DNA of 52,422 nt, taken from contig MNCI01023340.1 of NCBI GenBank assembly GCA_015680685.1, positions 57,184-109,605 on the forward strand. The letters are read 5' to 3'. Source of the DNA: Gnetum montanum. Taxonomy: Eukaryota > Streptophyta > Gnetopsida > Gnetales > Gnetaceae. The notes beneath the pieces were generated by a model that did no database searches, had not been told where the DNA came from, and worked only from the letters and a program-made list of their open reading frames with translations. Shown one piece after another: positions 34,801 through 45,243 of this stretch (position 1 is its first letter; the number at the start of each line of letters is the position of its first letter). A program made the translations under genes and the position numbers.

Positions 34801-35950
34801 TGGGTTCAAAGTCCATTCCTCATGTAACCACCCGAGATTCTGACAATTTTTGAAGGAATCAGCATAACGGGTGGGATACTCAGGAATGTCGAAGGCCATT
34901 TGCCCCATTACACTGGCGCATACGTTGCTAGTGGATGTAAACTCATTTATTGCCGTTTCGGTCTAGGTTAATGTATCATTATTACCTACTAACCCATTTT
35001 CGTTGATGAAGAACCTGTATCATATAACACATTACTATCCTACGCTTTACAAATTCAGACATTACAAAACATAATAACAATACGGCCAATAAAATAACTT
35101 ACCTGCCCGAATAATACACTGTGCCTAGGGGATTATGAAAGTAAGTTGAGACATGATGAGCCACGAACAAAGTATTATATGCATGATAACAGCTAAATTT
35201 GGGCATCTCCCAGATCCAACTTAAGCGCTTCAATCCTCTAGCACTAAGTTTGCGATCTTGAGGATGACCAATATCAATAGCCTCATCCGTCAGGAAAGCC
35301 AGGATGCCCTGTGTAGAACCGACTAACAGATGTTCCAAAATAGCTCTAGCCACATCCCCTAACAAATGCGACCACACAATAATACTGTAGTTATGTAGCA
35401 AAAACCCCAGCGCACCCTTCCGAAACCATATAGCCTTCCCCTAAAACCAAGTCTGAGGGGGAGGAACATTGGGTACGATAGGGTTTATACAATATAAAAC
35501 CTCGACTATATCCAAAACGATTAGGACGGGTTTCACCATGATACTGTATAGAAAATAAACACGTTACCATCTAGATTCCAATTACATGCTTAAACTATAG
35601 GAAAATTTACAAAATTATGCTTTAGCCATACAGCCAAAATCGCCTAAACCCTTGTAATAGTATAACGTTTGTCTCAGAAAATGGCGATAGACGCAATACT
35701 GTTGTCTAAACCCTCATTTTAATACGAGGTCTACAGCCAAAAACTCTAGTTAACGCAGATGACGCAAAAGGATAAACATAACAAAAAAGCATATCACACG
35801 AAGCAATACGAGTAGGTAAGGGATGGCCTACCGATTTAGGGGAGTGACATCTCTCACTTCAACCAGGGCCTGCGAAGCACGCTGCAGACTCCCTTGTACT
35901 TTATTGATTTTTACCAATTTGGCGTTCCTTCCTCTCACCTTCGACGCCAT
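31825..35950 (-). pseudogene. Eight-exon antisense gene in element D, function unknown
   Basis: Exons (5' to 3'): 35950-35832, 35543-35103, 35014-34735, 34669-33583, 33482-33303, 33232-33104, 33026-32209, 32130-31825. All seven introns (288, 88, 65, 100, 70, 77, 78 nt) are GT-AG and every phase fits, giving 1119 codons and a TGA, with no frameshift. Eleven in-frame stops remain: ten TAG, one TAA. The start ATG lies in AACAATGGCG, an ideal plant context. Protein: short basic N-terminus; exon 2 with LLGDVARAILEHLLVG; exon 4 (residues about 281-642) with FEIDAQLLTDLFGVP and KARIMQEVMEEGTQFD, resembling at motif level the plant transposon protein family (PF20167); exon 7 a charged coiled coil (EDLWKKLERSEKERM); exon 8 a strongly acidic tail. 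No membrane segment seen. Homologues stand at the same place in E1 and E2. Could be a captured host gene or an accessory protein of the element. Confidence 0.78.
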
Positions 35951-36074
35951 TGTTACAGTCCTGAACACCTTTACAAATAACGTGTTGCAATCTTTTGCTC
36001 TTTCTCCTTCTCTTTGTGACAGCCGAGAATTCAAATTTGCGATAGCCAACATCCTATTTTCTATAAGAACTGCC

Positions 36075-36083
36075 TACTTATAT
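36075..36083 (-). promoter_or_regulatory. Possible TATA box of the antisense gene
   Basis: Minus strand ATATAAGTA in TTTTGCATATAAGTAGGCAG, 125-133 bases before the ATG at 35950. This would start transcription near 36045 with a leader of roughly 95 nt. Inference from position only. Confidence 0.4.
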
Positions 36084-36184
36084 GCAAAACTAACCGACTT
36101 GATGCCCGATTTAAGCGAGACTTGCCCAAATACTGGTGTCAGTATGAGCTGGAAGCCGAAGATCAAGGCATTAATTGTGACAAA

Positions 36185-36230
36185 GATCGCATGCATTACG
36201 GTCCGAAACGACCTTAAACTACTACATCTT
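36185..36230 (+). repeat. Single repeat unit at the upstream side of the antisense gene
   Basis: GGTCCGAAACGACCTTAAACTACT resembles the 3' UTR unit (GTCCGCTACGACGTAAAACTGGCA). E2 has TTTCTAAGGCCTAAAACTGG at 48766 in the same position. Confidence 0.45.
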
Positions 36231-36420
36231 ATGTCCTCGTAATCAGGTCACATTAATTACAGGCTGTTCACGATGTTCAAAATTTAGTTAGCTTCTCACG
36301 CTCAGCAACGTCACATCACATTCTTTTTCTTTTTAGACTAAACCATGCGTTATACACTAAATACTTATGACACTTAACTTAGTATCTTTCTAATTACTTT
36401 CATATTTGATAATTTTGCAG

Positions 36421-39400
36421 GATAATTGGCAAATGGATAAAACTGTATCTGCACTCCTACTTTTAACAGGCCCACATGGGAAAATCATTAGACAATTTGA
36501 TCCCACACTAGTAGAAACTAACCTTGCCCTCGATGATGCAACCATAGCCATGTCAGAAACATCTCTAGACTGGCCAGAACAATTGACGCGCATGCTAGAT
36601 CTGGAAGCTAGAGATGTAATCAAAGACCCCCTTAATAAGGTCTCTGTGGTTACGCATAAAGGTGAGACTAAAACTCTTAAGTTTAGTTCTTTCCTAGACC
36701 AAAAGCCACATGACAACATAAAATAGGTCCTCCAGAACAACATCACAGTGTTTGCATGGTCATATGAAGATATGCTGGGACTAGACCCAAGGTTAATATA
36801 ACACAACATAATTCTAGATCCCCATATCAAAGCAGTTAGACAGAAAGCATGAAAAATTAAGCCAGAAGGCATGCTAGCAGTACGTGATTAGATCACTAAA
36901 CAGTACCAGGCTAGTTTTATTCGCGCAGTCGATTACTCAGATTGGGTGTCTAACATTGTAGTTGTCCCCAAAAAGACCGGAGGGATACACATCTGCATAG
37001 ACTTCTGAGACTTGAACAAAGCTACAATCAAGGATAATTTTCCATTATCAAGTATCGACCAATTAGTGGATACAACCGCTGGGCATGCGCTTTTATCCTT
37101 CATGGATGGCTTCTCGGGCTATAATCAAATTCACATCAACCAAGAACACCAGCTGACAATGACATTCATGACACCCTGGAGGACCTTTTGTTACACCATG
37201 ATGCCTTTTGGGTTAAAAAATGCCGGAGCTATGTATCAATAAGCTATGACATATATCTTTAGCGATTACCTCCTAGGAAGACTGAATGATTATGTTGATG
37301 ATATAGCTGTTAAGTCTATAAGGTCAGAAGATCATTCGGAGGATCTAGAGTTAGTCCTTAAAAGATGCTCTAAATATGACCTCCGGCTCAACCCAAAGAA
37401 GTGCGTATTCGGAGTCAAAACTGGATGCATGCTGGTGTTTGTGGTATTGGAAACTGGTATATGAGTAGATCCTGAAAAAGTTAAGGCCATTGTTAAATTG
37501 ACACCCCCTACAAATCTCAAGAAATTATGCGGATTGCAAGGGAGGTTACAGTTTATCAGGCGGTTCATTTCGAGATTAATTGATAAATTACACCCTATGC
37601 AGCATCTGTTAGAAAAGGGGGTTAATTTCGAATGGACAGACGATTGTTAGCGTGCGTTTGACAACTTGAAGCAAGAACTTCAACACTTGCCAACAGTATT
37701 CCCACCACAAAGGGATCAACCGTTTTACGTTTACCTCGCAACATCAGATGTAGCCTTAGTTGCATTACTCTGTCAAAAGAGAGATGATGGGTCAGAAGTA
37801 CCCATATACTACTTGAGTCATGCTCTATGTGCGTATGAAACGAGGTATAAAGAAGTAGAGCGTAATTGCTTAGCATTAGTATTTACGCTCAAAAAGTGCA
37901 GACACTATCTCTTCCGTAGCCAGGTCAACATAATCTGCAAAAATAACATCCTTAGGGCTATTACGTATAACCTGTATGAAAGTAGTAAAATAGCTCGTTG
38001 GAAAGCTATCACGACAGAATTCGATCTGCATTATATTGGTCAATCTTCTATGAAAGGCCAAGCGATAGCTGATCAACTAATAACATCGCCTATTGACAGT
38101 CAGGCAACCATAGAGCCTAAATTTCCAGATGAGCATGTACACAGTCTAAGCCCTATCCTAACAAGCCTCGAAGAAACATTACATTTTGATGGAGCTTCAA
38201 CCGCTAGAGGCGGTAGTGCTGCCATATTCATTATGCTATCACTTGAGGATGTACATCTTCACGCTTACCGCTTGACCTTTCCCTGTACAAATAACGTGGC
38301 AGAGTTCGAAGGGCTCCTCAGGATATTATTAACAGCCAAAGAGCTTGATGTTCAACACCTGGCGATTAGGGGCAATTCAATGCTTGTTATAAATCAAATC
38401 ACAAGAGTCTACGCCTACAAGGTTACACATTTACAGCCCTACTACGATATGGTTAAAGATCTTCTGAAGCAGTTCACAACGATCGATGCCCAACACGTGC
38501 CTCGAAATGACAACACGCTAGCTAATGCACTGGCTACATTAGCTTTAAACGTGCTGTCGCACTTGTTCGACACTTGTCCTGACTTAATAATAGATTGTAC
38601 AGATCCTATCATTCAGGCGGCACAAATATCTTCACTGCTCGAGGATAGAATGCCAGAGTGGTACGACAACATTAAAACTTACCTCTTGCATGGCGAACCA
38701 CCACACGAGCTAACACATGCACAAAAAGATACAATCCGCAAGCGAGCTAGGCAATACGTCATCATAGGAGATAGTACCCTTTGTAGACGCTCTTTTGATG
38801 GAGTACTACTTACTTGCGTTGACAAAAACCAAGCACAACGTATAGTTGGCAAGGTTCACGAGGGATTATGCGGAGGACACATAGCACCACGAGCCATGGC
38901 CTCTAAAATCCATCGCTTATGGTATTATTGGCTGTACATGGAAAAAGACTATCTTACAAAAGTTAAAACATGTGACACATGTTAGCGTTATGCAAACCTT
39001 ATACATGTGTCGCCTACAGAACTACACATGACTCAGATAACATGGCCCTTTCAACGATGGGGACTAGACATTATAGGGCCTATCACACCAAAATCTTTCG
39101 CAGGTCACAGCTTCATAATCAGCGCCACTGAGTATTTCATGAAGTGGGTGGAAGCCATTCCTTTGTGAAAGATCACATCTCAACAGATCTGCCATTTCAT
39201 TTTAGACAACATTGTAACTAGATTTGGTCTCCCGATGACTATCGTGACTAACAATGGACCACAATTTAGCAGTCTGGAAACCAAATCCTTTTGTGATAGC
39301 CTCGGTATTAAACAATCTTTTTCCTCACCTTATTACCCACAAGAAAATGGTCAAGCTGAAGCAACAAAGAAGGTCATTATCAACTTGCTCAAGAAAATGC

Positions 39401-39898
39401 TCAACAGAAACAAGAGACGATGGCATGAAAAGATCCTCTATGTGCTATGGGTGTATCGTACCACATGTAGAACAGCTACAGACAGTACACCCTATAGCCT
39501 AGTCTATGGATCTGAGGCGGTGCTACCCCTCGAATTACAAGTTCCTTCTCTACGAATGGTCCTCTCCACGATTATAAATGATGTTCAACACACCGAGTCT
39601 TGGATCATGGATTTGGATTCAGTAGAGGAGAAGCGAATACAGACACTTGATACCATCGAAAAGTATCAAGATAAGTAGAGGCAGAAGCACCGTCATAATC
39701 TTCAACAACATCCGATCGAGAAGGGAGGTTTGGTTCTCAAGGCCATTCACGAACCAGTAGGCAAGTTTTCTGCAAACTGGGAGGGCCCTTTCTTGGTAGC
39801 TGATGTGTATGGCAACAGTGCATTCAAGCTAACAGATATCAATGACAACGAGTTACCGAATCCCGTGAACCATATATATCTGAAGCGGTACTACATCT
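36421..39898 (+). pseudogene. pol: Pol of element D: RT, two RNase H domains, integrase
   Basis: One frame from GAT at 36421 to the TAG at 39896-39898, with about ten stops (TAG, TGA, TAA). RT 36900-37650: WVSNIVVVPKK, ALLSFMDGFSGYNQIHI, catalytic NDYVDDIAVKS (YVDD at 37291-37302). First RNase H 37700-37990 (YETRYKEVERNCLALVFTL). Second, archaeal-type RNase H 38175-38560: HFDGAST, NNVAEFEGLL, then GNSMLVINQ where GDS is expected (Asp to Asn, 38374-38376; E2 keeps GDS at about 50992). Integrase 38850-39898: His-Cys zinc finger (HEGLCGGHIA...CDTC), WGLDIIGPI, VTNNGPQF (second catalytic Asp changed to Asn, 39250-39252), YPQENGQAEAT, and the C-terminal WEGPFLVADVYGNSAFKL. Replication enzymes of the Tat lineage; inactive as read. 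Confidence 0.93.
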
Positions 39899-39921
39899 AG
39901 CTACATATCTAGTGTTAACAT

Positions 39922-40505
39922 CAGGCATAGCAACCATCATTTGCTATGATGCTAAACTGGCAACAATCGTCCGCTACGACGTAAAACTGGCACTCTCTTG
40001 ACGTGTCCGCCATGATGCTAAACTGGCAATAATCATCCGCTACGACTTAAAACTGGCACTTTTTGCACGCATCCGTCATGACGCTAAACTGGCAATGATT
40101 GTCCGCCACGACGTAAAACTAGCAAGTTGCAATCGTCCACTACGATGTAAAATTGGCAGTGTTGTACAGGTCTGCCAAGACGTAAAATTGGCATTTCAAG
40201 CATGCATCTGCCACGATGCTAAACTGGCACTGGCTGTCTGTCATGACATAAAACTGGCACAGGTAAGTATCCGTCTACTGGGACGTGAAACCAGCACAGA
40301 TCTGTCCTTGGGTCACGACATGAAACTGACATCCATAGCACGGTCTGCTGAGACCATAAATCAGCTCTACCACCATCTGCTACGATGTAAAACTAACATT
40401 TTTCAGTCTTCCTAGACTTTAAACCAGGACCATGGTCTGTTGGGACTTAAAACCAGCAACGACAATCTACCAGGACTTAAAACTGAGACCTACAGACCGC
40501 CAACA
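39922..40505 (+). repeat. Tandem-repeat array in the 3' UTR of element D
   Basis: About 17 imperfect copies, 28-40 bp apart, of a core close to GTCCGCTACGACGTAAAACT followed by GGCA. Copies are best kept at 39960-40260 and drift towards the 3' side. Tat-lineage elements are known for variable tandem repeats between integrase and 3' LTR that can seed satellites. The core is related to the blocks on both sides of the antisense gene. Confidence 0.85.
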
Positions 40506-40796
40506 TGTGAATCAAGCGAGCGTAATTGTCTTTGTGTGGCTGTAAAACAAATGGGATGGGATGTTGGGACAGCCCCAGTGTTGCTACCTCATAGGCATTC
40601 TATTGATTCCTCGAACGTGCTGAAAGGCATACTACTGACCCCTCGGAGATGCCGTCACTGCACCCATTTCAGCGGTGGCACCTCTGAGAGGTTAGTTTCA
40701 CTGCCCGGAGCCCTAAACGAGTTCTCATCAACCACAACCTTGGGGATCTCTGCTCATCATCACTATCAGGCTCTGGCTTCATAGATTCACCTAGCT
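40506..40796. other. Rest of the 3' UTR of element D
   Basis: I see no gene or repeat here; the short open frames look like chance. Confidence 0.5.
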
Positions 40797-41592
40797 NNNN
40801 NNNNNNNNNNNNNNNNNNNNNNNNNNNNNNNNNNNNNNNNNNNNNNNNNNNNNNNNNNNNNNNNNNNNNNNNNNNNNNNNNNNNNNNNNNNNNNNNNNNN
40901 NNNNNNNNNNNNNNNNNNNNNNNNNNNNNNNNNNNNNNNNNNNNNNNNNNNNNNNNNNNNNNNNNNNNNNNNNNNNNNNNNNNNNNNNNNNNNNNNNNNN
41001 NNNNNNNNNNNNNNNNNNNNNNNNNNNNNNNNNNNNNNNNNNNNNNNNNNNNNNNNNNNNNNNNNNNNNNNNNNNNNNNNNNNNNNNNNNNNNNNNNNNN
41101 NNNNNNNNNNNNNNNNNNNNNNNNNNNNNNNNNNNNNNNNNNNNNNNNNNNNNNNNNNNNNNNNNNNNNNNNNNNNNNNNNNNNNNNNNNNNNNNNNNNN
41201 NNNNNNNNNNNNNNNNNNNNNNNNNNNNNNNNNNNNNNNNNNNNNNNNNNNNNNNNNNNNNNNNNNNNNNNNNNNNNNNNNNNNNNNNNNNNNNNNNNNN
41301 NNNNNNNNNNNNNNNNNNNNNNNNNNNNNNNNNNNNNNNNNNNNNNNNNNNNNNNNNNNNNNNNNNNNNNNNNNNNNNNNNNNNNNNNNNNNNNNNNNNN
41401 NNNNNNNNNNNNNNNNNNNNNNNNNNNNNNNNNNNNNNNNNNNNNNNNNNNNNNNNNNNNNNNNNNNNNNNNNNNNNNNNNNNNNNNNNNNNNNNNNNNN
41501 NNNNNNNNNNNNNNNNNNNNNNNNNNNNNNNNNNNNNNNNNNNNNNNNNNNNNNNNNNNNNNNNNNNNNNNNNNNNNNNNNNNNNNNNNNNN
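40797..41592. other. Assembly gap (796 N)
   Basis: A run of N covers the end of the D 3' UTR, the polypurine tract and the first about 50 bases of the 3' LTR. Its true length is unknown. Confidence 0.95.
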
Positions 41593-43178
41593 GGGCGAAA
41601 GTTTGCGACAAAAATCTAGAAGACAGAGCAAGGCAAAGNTGAAAGTTTGCGACAAAAATCTAGAAGACAGAGCAAGGCAAAGAGGGGCGTAGCATCAAGT
41701 CTCCAAGTTTCTTGCAAATTTCAACCTTACTTTTTTTTCTCTCTTTACACTACATTACGCAACATAGCGTAGTGTCGCTCAGCATAACTCTGCTTAACAT
41801 AGCCCGATATCAGAAAGTAACTTACTTCGGTGAATTTGACGAAGTCTAAGGTCTAAGACTTGTCGCATATTCCTCTAAGTCTTTTGTGCAGGGCTGAGTT
41901 TACGCTCTGTTACGCAAAGCAGCGTAATGAGCTTCCAAGAAGTCAAAGTTAGAGTCTAAAGAAGCACGGTAGATTGATTTCTTCTTTTTTACAGATTGGT
42001 CGCTTTACGCTTATTACGCTATGCAGCGTAAACAAGCGTAACTTATTGTAAAGTTGACCATGTTTGACGCTCTATTACGCTCTGCAGTGTAAATGAGCGT
42101 AAAATAGCTTGAGTTAACTACTTCTATGCTCTATTACGCTCTGCCACGCTACGTAGCGTAAACAAGCGTAATATAGCCTAAGGCCAGTTAAGACAATACC
42201 AGACACGCACTTGCTATCCACACGCACAATACGTTGATGAGCGTATTGTGTGTAATCATGAAGTGGCTTCGAAAAAATTGGTTGATAGCATACCTTTTCC
42301 AAAAAAATGTGATGCGACATGACTAGCTTCAACACAAAGTTTGCGAAGTCAACGACATTCTGAAAGTTCGAGACACGTGTCATCGAGACCATGGCTTCTC
42401 CACATGTTGTCGAACTTATAAATACTCTAGTTGGCAAAGAAAGAAGGGATCTAGATCATCTTTTTTTTTGGTAGCATCACCTTTTAGCAGAGATAGAAGA
42501 CATTTTTGAGCATTGGTAGCAGGAGTGATCAGTCTTTTGGTGAAAATACAGTTCTCTCCATCGATGACCATTATCAACTTTGACCAGAGACTACCGAAGG
42601 CAAAAAGAGCAGACCAGAGATCGAGGGATCATCTAGTATAGTTGGCAAGGTTTATTGATCAGAAACAGTTGATTGATAGACATCCAGGCTTGACCTTCCT
42701 TGCATCCCATCTTTGGCTTATGAGGTAGACTGAGCTTCATTCTGTACTCCTTGTTGAACATTTTTCTTGTTGTTTTGTGTATGCTTCACACAGGATAAGT
42801 AGAGTTTGCTATTGGAACTTTGCATACAATATACTCAGTCTTCGAATCAAAACATAGATCTTGGAATTGCGCACTTTTCTAAATCTGATCCTCCTTGTCG
42901 CGTTGACGTTATCGTTATTTCAATTTATTTACATCGTTTTCTACTCCTTCTACGATTCATTGAACCAATTTTTCTCATGGAATATCTATATAATACACAT
43001 ATTATCGTGATATTCATCAATTTACTGATTGAGTAAGTCCCTGTCTAATTGACAAGACCGTTCAGGGCACCGCGGATTCGTTTTCTCCAGCACGGCCCTC
43101 GCACGGATCCATGGTTAAGACTGTGTATACGGGTTTTCGTTTTGTATTTTCCAGCGATCGATGTTTTCCTTCGTTACA
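41593..43178 (+). repeat. 3' LTR of element D (first bases in the gap)
   Basis: Aligns with 25699-27239 and ends CGTTACA at 43178, followed by the target duplication ATGCC. TATA box 42417-42424. A 45-bp piece (41597-41638) is repeated right after the N at 41639, an assembly artefact. Confidence 0.9.
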
Positions 43179-43183
43179 ATGCC

Positions 43184-43620
43184 CAAGGGAGATTATCAGA
43201 ACTTAGATCCCATGATATTCATCCATTGTTGGAGAAAGTAACCAAAGAAGAAGGGGAGCTACAAAAAAGAGAGAGTGTGGAAGAATATAACCGTGATCCC
43301 TTTCTTCGAAAGAAGGGAGTGAGATTTTGCGATGAAGAGGATGAGTCACCACTCGAAGAGTTGGTGAATAGAAAAACCTTGCCACTTCAAAAGCTAACAA
43401 TAGAAGTATCAGCTAAGGTAGATGAAGTATGGAGATTTAGGCCTTGCATGTGACAAGGGTAAGGGGAAAATAACTATCTTCGATGAGGTTGTGGACTCAG
43501 ACACAAACAATGACGGTGGATGTGAGATATGCCACTATGACCATCCTAAGGGATGTTGTCCAATCATCTCACATCTAAAAGAGTCTGGGGTGTATGCACT
43601 CAACTCGAGACTCAACAGAT
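43184..43620 (+). pseudogene. gag: Gag of element C, 3' part with zinc knuckle
   Basis: Resumes the gag broken by D: AQGRLSELRSHDIHPLLEKV, KKGVRFCDEEDESPLEELV and, after a frame change or deletion near 43430, the knuckle CEICHYDHPKGCC (43529-43567). Element A encodes the same blocks on the minus strand (e.g. FCDEEDESPLEELV at 497-456). The linker from 43620 to 44260 is Pro/Gln-rich with several stops and leads into PRO. Confidence 0.83.
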
Positions 43621-44261
43621 AGCAGACACCCTAAAGGTTACCTTGTCCCCAAGGTAACCCAAGGTAGTTCCACCAACTATTAACGTACTATCCAAGTGGA
43701 ACTCTACCACAACCCATTGGACAACATCAGCAGTGGCAATACCCATAGTCATGGGGGATGCCACGGTCGAAACAACAGTACCCTTACCGGAAGCCAGACT
43801 CTTATGGATAGTATGTGCAATAGCCAATTTCTCCAAGTGACTCCATGGATCACACAACCTCCCAACATTACTACCAAGTTCAGGAGTACTTTAGAAGGAC
43901 TCCTTCTCCTCCTGGAGATGCTCTACATCCATACCATCCTCCAAATCCATCTGCCTCTCTTCCACCGGTAGTTCCCATACCACTCGCTCCAACAATGCAA
44001 GGGGAACTCCCCACTCAACTGTAGCAACGTAACACTACGAGAGCCATAACCATTCAACCCACTGCTAGTTCTGACAACTATAAAAAGAGAAGACCTTTCT
44101 TTAGAACCAAAATCCCAGACAAGCTCTCACAATAACAAGTCATTGAGTCCATGCACACTCCTCCAACATACAAGACTTCGGAGCTCCCTTCCGTCCAACA
44201 ACAGAGCTTCACGCATACAGTTATGTTAACGCATACCATAATCGATTGGATCAAGGTAGAC

Positions 44262-44717
44262 CACCTTCTTAGGAAACTATTTGACCCTGGGAGTCCCTTA
44301 ATCTATCTACAAGTCATCGGGAATGAACCACATAAGGCTCTTCTTGATTCATGTTCCTAAGTCAACTTAATCTCACGAGAAATGTATCAAGCCTGGAACC
44401 TACCCCAACTCAAGAAGAGAAAAATTTAACTAGAGCTAGCTGACCAATTCATCACCATTCCATTGGGATTGGTGGAGGACATTGTTACCACTATGTATGG
44501 TTGGTCATACCCAACAGATTTCCCGGTGATAGAAGTTAACAACAATGAAGGGGACTTCCCAATTATGATGGGAAGGGCATGGCTAAGCACAATAGATGCA
44601 TTCCTAGGGATCTGGGATCTTTCCTTGCAAATATCTAAAGTAAAAATTTATGGAAAGATCGAGAATAAGAGAGTTCCATGCATCACATATAGTGACTCAG
44701 AGGGTGATGACATGTAG
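44262..44717 (+). pseudogene. Athila-type protease of element C
   Basis: Aspartic protease: IGNEPHKALLDSCS at about 44320-44360, where the active-site region LLDxGA is expected and a Gly is lost; a stop follows, then VNLISREMYQAWNL, LADQFITIPLGLVEDIV and the closing region FPIMMGRAWLSTIDAFL (44553). Order and motifs fit Athila elements. Open from 44463 to 44717. About 80 more codons after it (to about 44960) can be read in pieces, then coding sequence ends without any RT. Confidence 0.75.
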
Positions 44718-45052
44718 GAATCATCGGTGATGCAAAGTTTAACATCTCCTGCATGTAACTGGTGTGCACCAGAGGATAACATTCAAAGGTGATTGTATGT
44801 AGAAACCACTCAACAAGAGAATACCTAGTGGTTGATAGCTGATCAAGAGAGCAGCGCATCAACATGCATGGAATGAACTGGGGGAATAGGTCATGCCAAC
44901 AATGAGGGCATAGACACATTGGAATATGATGCCAACTTCCACCCCTTAATCTAAGAACATTAATTGCGAGAGGTTGGACACTTCTAAGAAATTCAAATAA
45001 ATGCTCATTATTTCAGATCTCTCCCTTTCTTTTGGGGCCCTCAATTCTTTTT

Positions 45053-45171
45053 AGTTTTTGTTTTACACATTTTTTACACGTTTTTGTTTTACACATTTTT
45101 GTTTTACACGTTTTTGTCTTACACATTTTTGTTTTACATGTTTTTGTCCTACACATTTTTGTTTTACAAAT
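45053..45171 (+). repeat. 15-bp tandem repeat (RTTTTTGTTTTACAC)
   Basis: Seven to eight copies of a 15-bp unit, with units starting alternately with A and G so that a 30-bp higher-order unit shows. As 15 is a multiple of three it stays open in several frames, but it is not a gene. A (GT)n run follows at 45225-45243. Confidence 0.85.
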
Positions 45172-45243
45172 TTCTTTAACTTTTCTTGTTTTTGTTTTAC
45201 AACATTGTTATACTTTTTCATTTTGTGTGTGTGTGTGTGTGTG

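Larger units (their letters stand above)
31323..36420 (+). other. Inferred sense-strand intron between PRO and RT in element D
   Basis: Donor AAC-GTAAAA at 31323 (weak consensus), acceptor AATTTTGCAG ending at 36420 with a T-rich tract and CTAAT branch-like sites 25-30 bases before. Joining keeps the frame: PRO ends a whole codon and pol starts GAT AAT TGG. Ogre-type elements are known to splice an intron between PRO and RT; here the interval is 5098 nt and holds a whole gene on the other strand. In E2 the acceptor region (about 49040) is mutated. Donor choice is inference. Confidence 0.5.
25649..43178 (+). mobile_element. Complete Tat-like (Ogre-type) retrotransposon D with antisense gene
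   Basis: About 17.5 kb, flanked by a perfect ATGCC duplication (25644-25648 and 43179-43183), inserted in the gag of C. Order: 5' LTR, tRNA-Leu-like primer site, gag-PRO, an intron-like interval holding an antisense gene, RT - RNase H - archaeal-type RNase H - integrase, tandem-repeat 3' UTR, gap, 3' LTR. The dual RNase H and the gag zinc motif are hallmarks of the Tat lineage, which includes Ogre and Retand. LTRs differ noticeably: in 27121-27239 against 43060-43178 I count 15 differences in 119 bases, 13 of them transitions. So D is not recent, though it is the last arrival of its nest. Confidence 0.92.

Noticed and set aside
32209-35543. TAG reassigned or read through as Gln
   Set aside because: Plant nuclear genes do not do this, and the sense genes of the same element also carry TGA and TAA; methylation decay explains it better.
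31825-35950. That the antisense gene is an ordinary host gene with elements around it
   Set aside because: Copies occur at the same site in three Tat-like elements and between PRO and RT of a complete element, so it travels with the element.
31825-35950. That the antisense gene encodes an env-like protein
   Set aside because: No signal peptide or membrane segment is visible; the protein is charged with a coiled coil and an acidic tail.
36390-36872. 160-codon minus-strand ORF at the start of RT
   Set aside because: Lies opposite well-supported RT-side codons and is not part of the antisense exon model.
40669-41655. Two long minus-strand ORFs (328 and 274 codons)
   Set aside because: They are open only because they run through the N gap; no real sequence supports them.
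43049-43453. ORF joining the D 3' LTR to the C gag
   Set aside because: Chance fusion across the insertion point; only the part after 43184 is gag.
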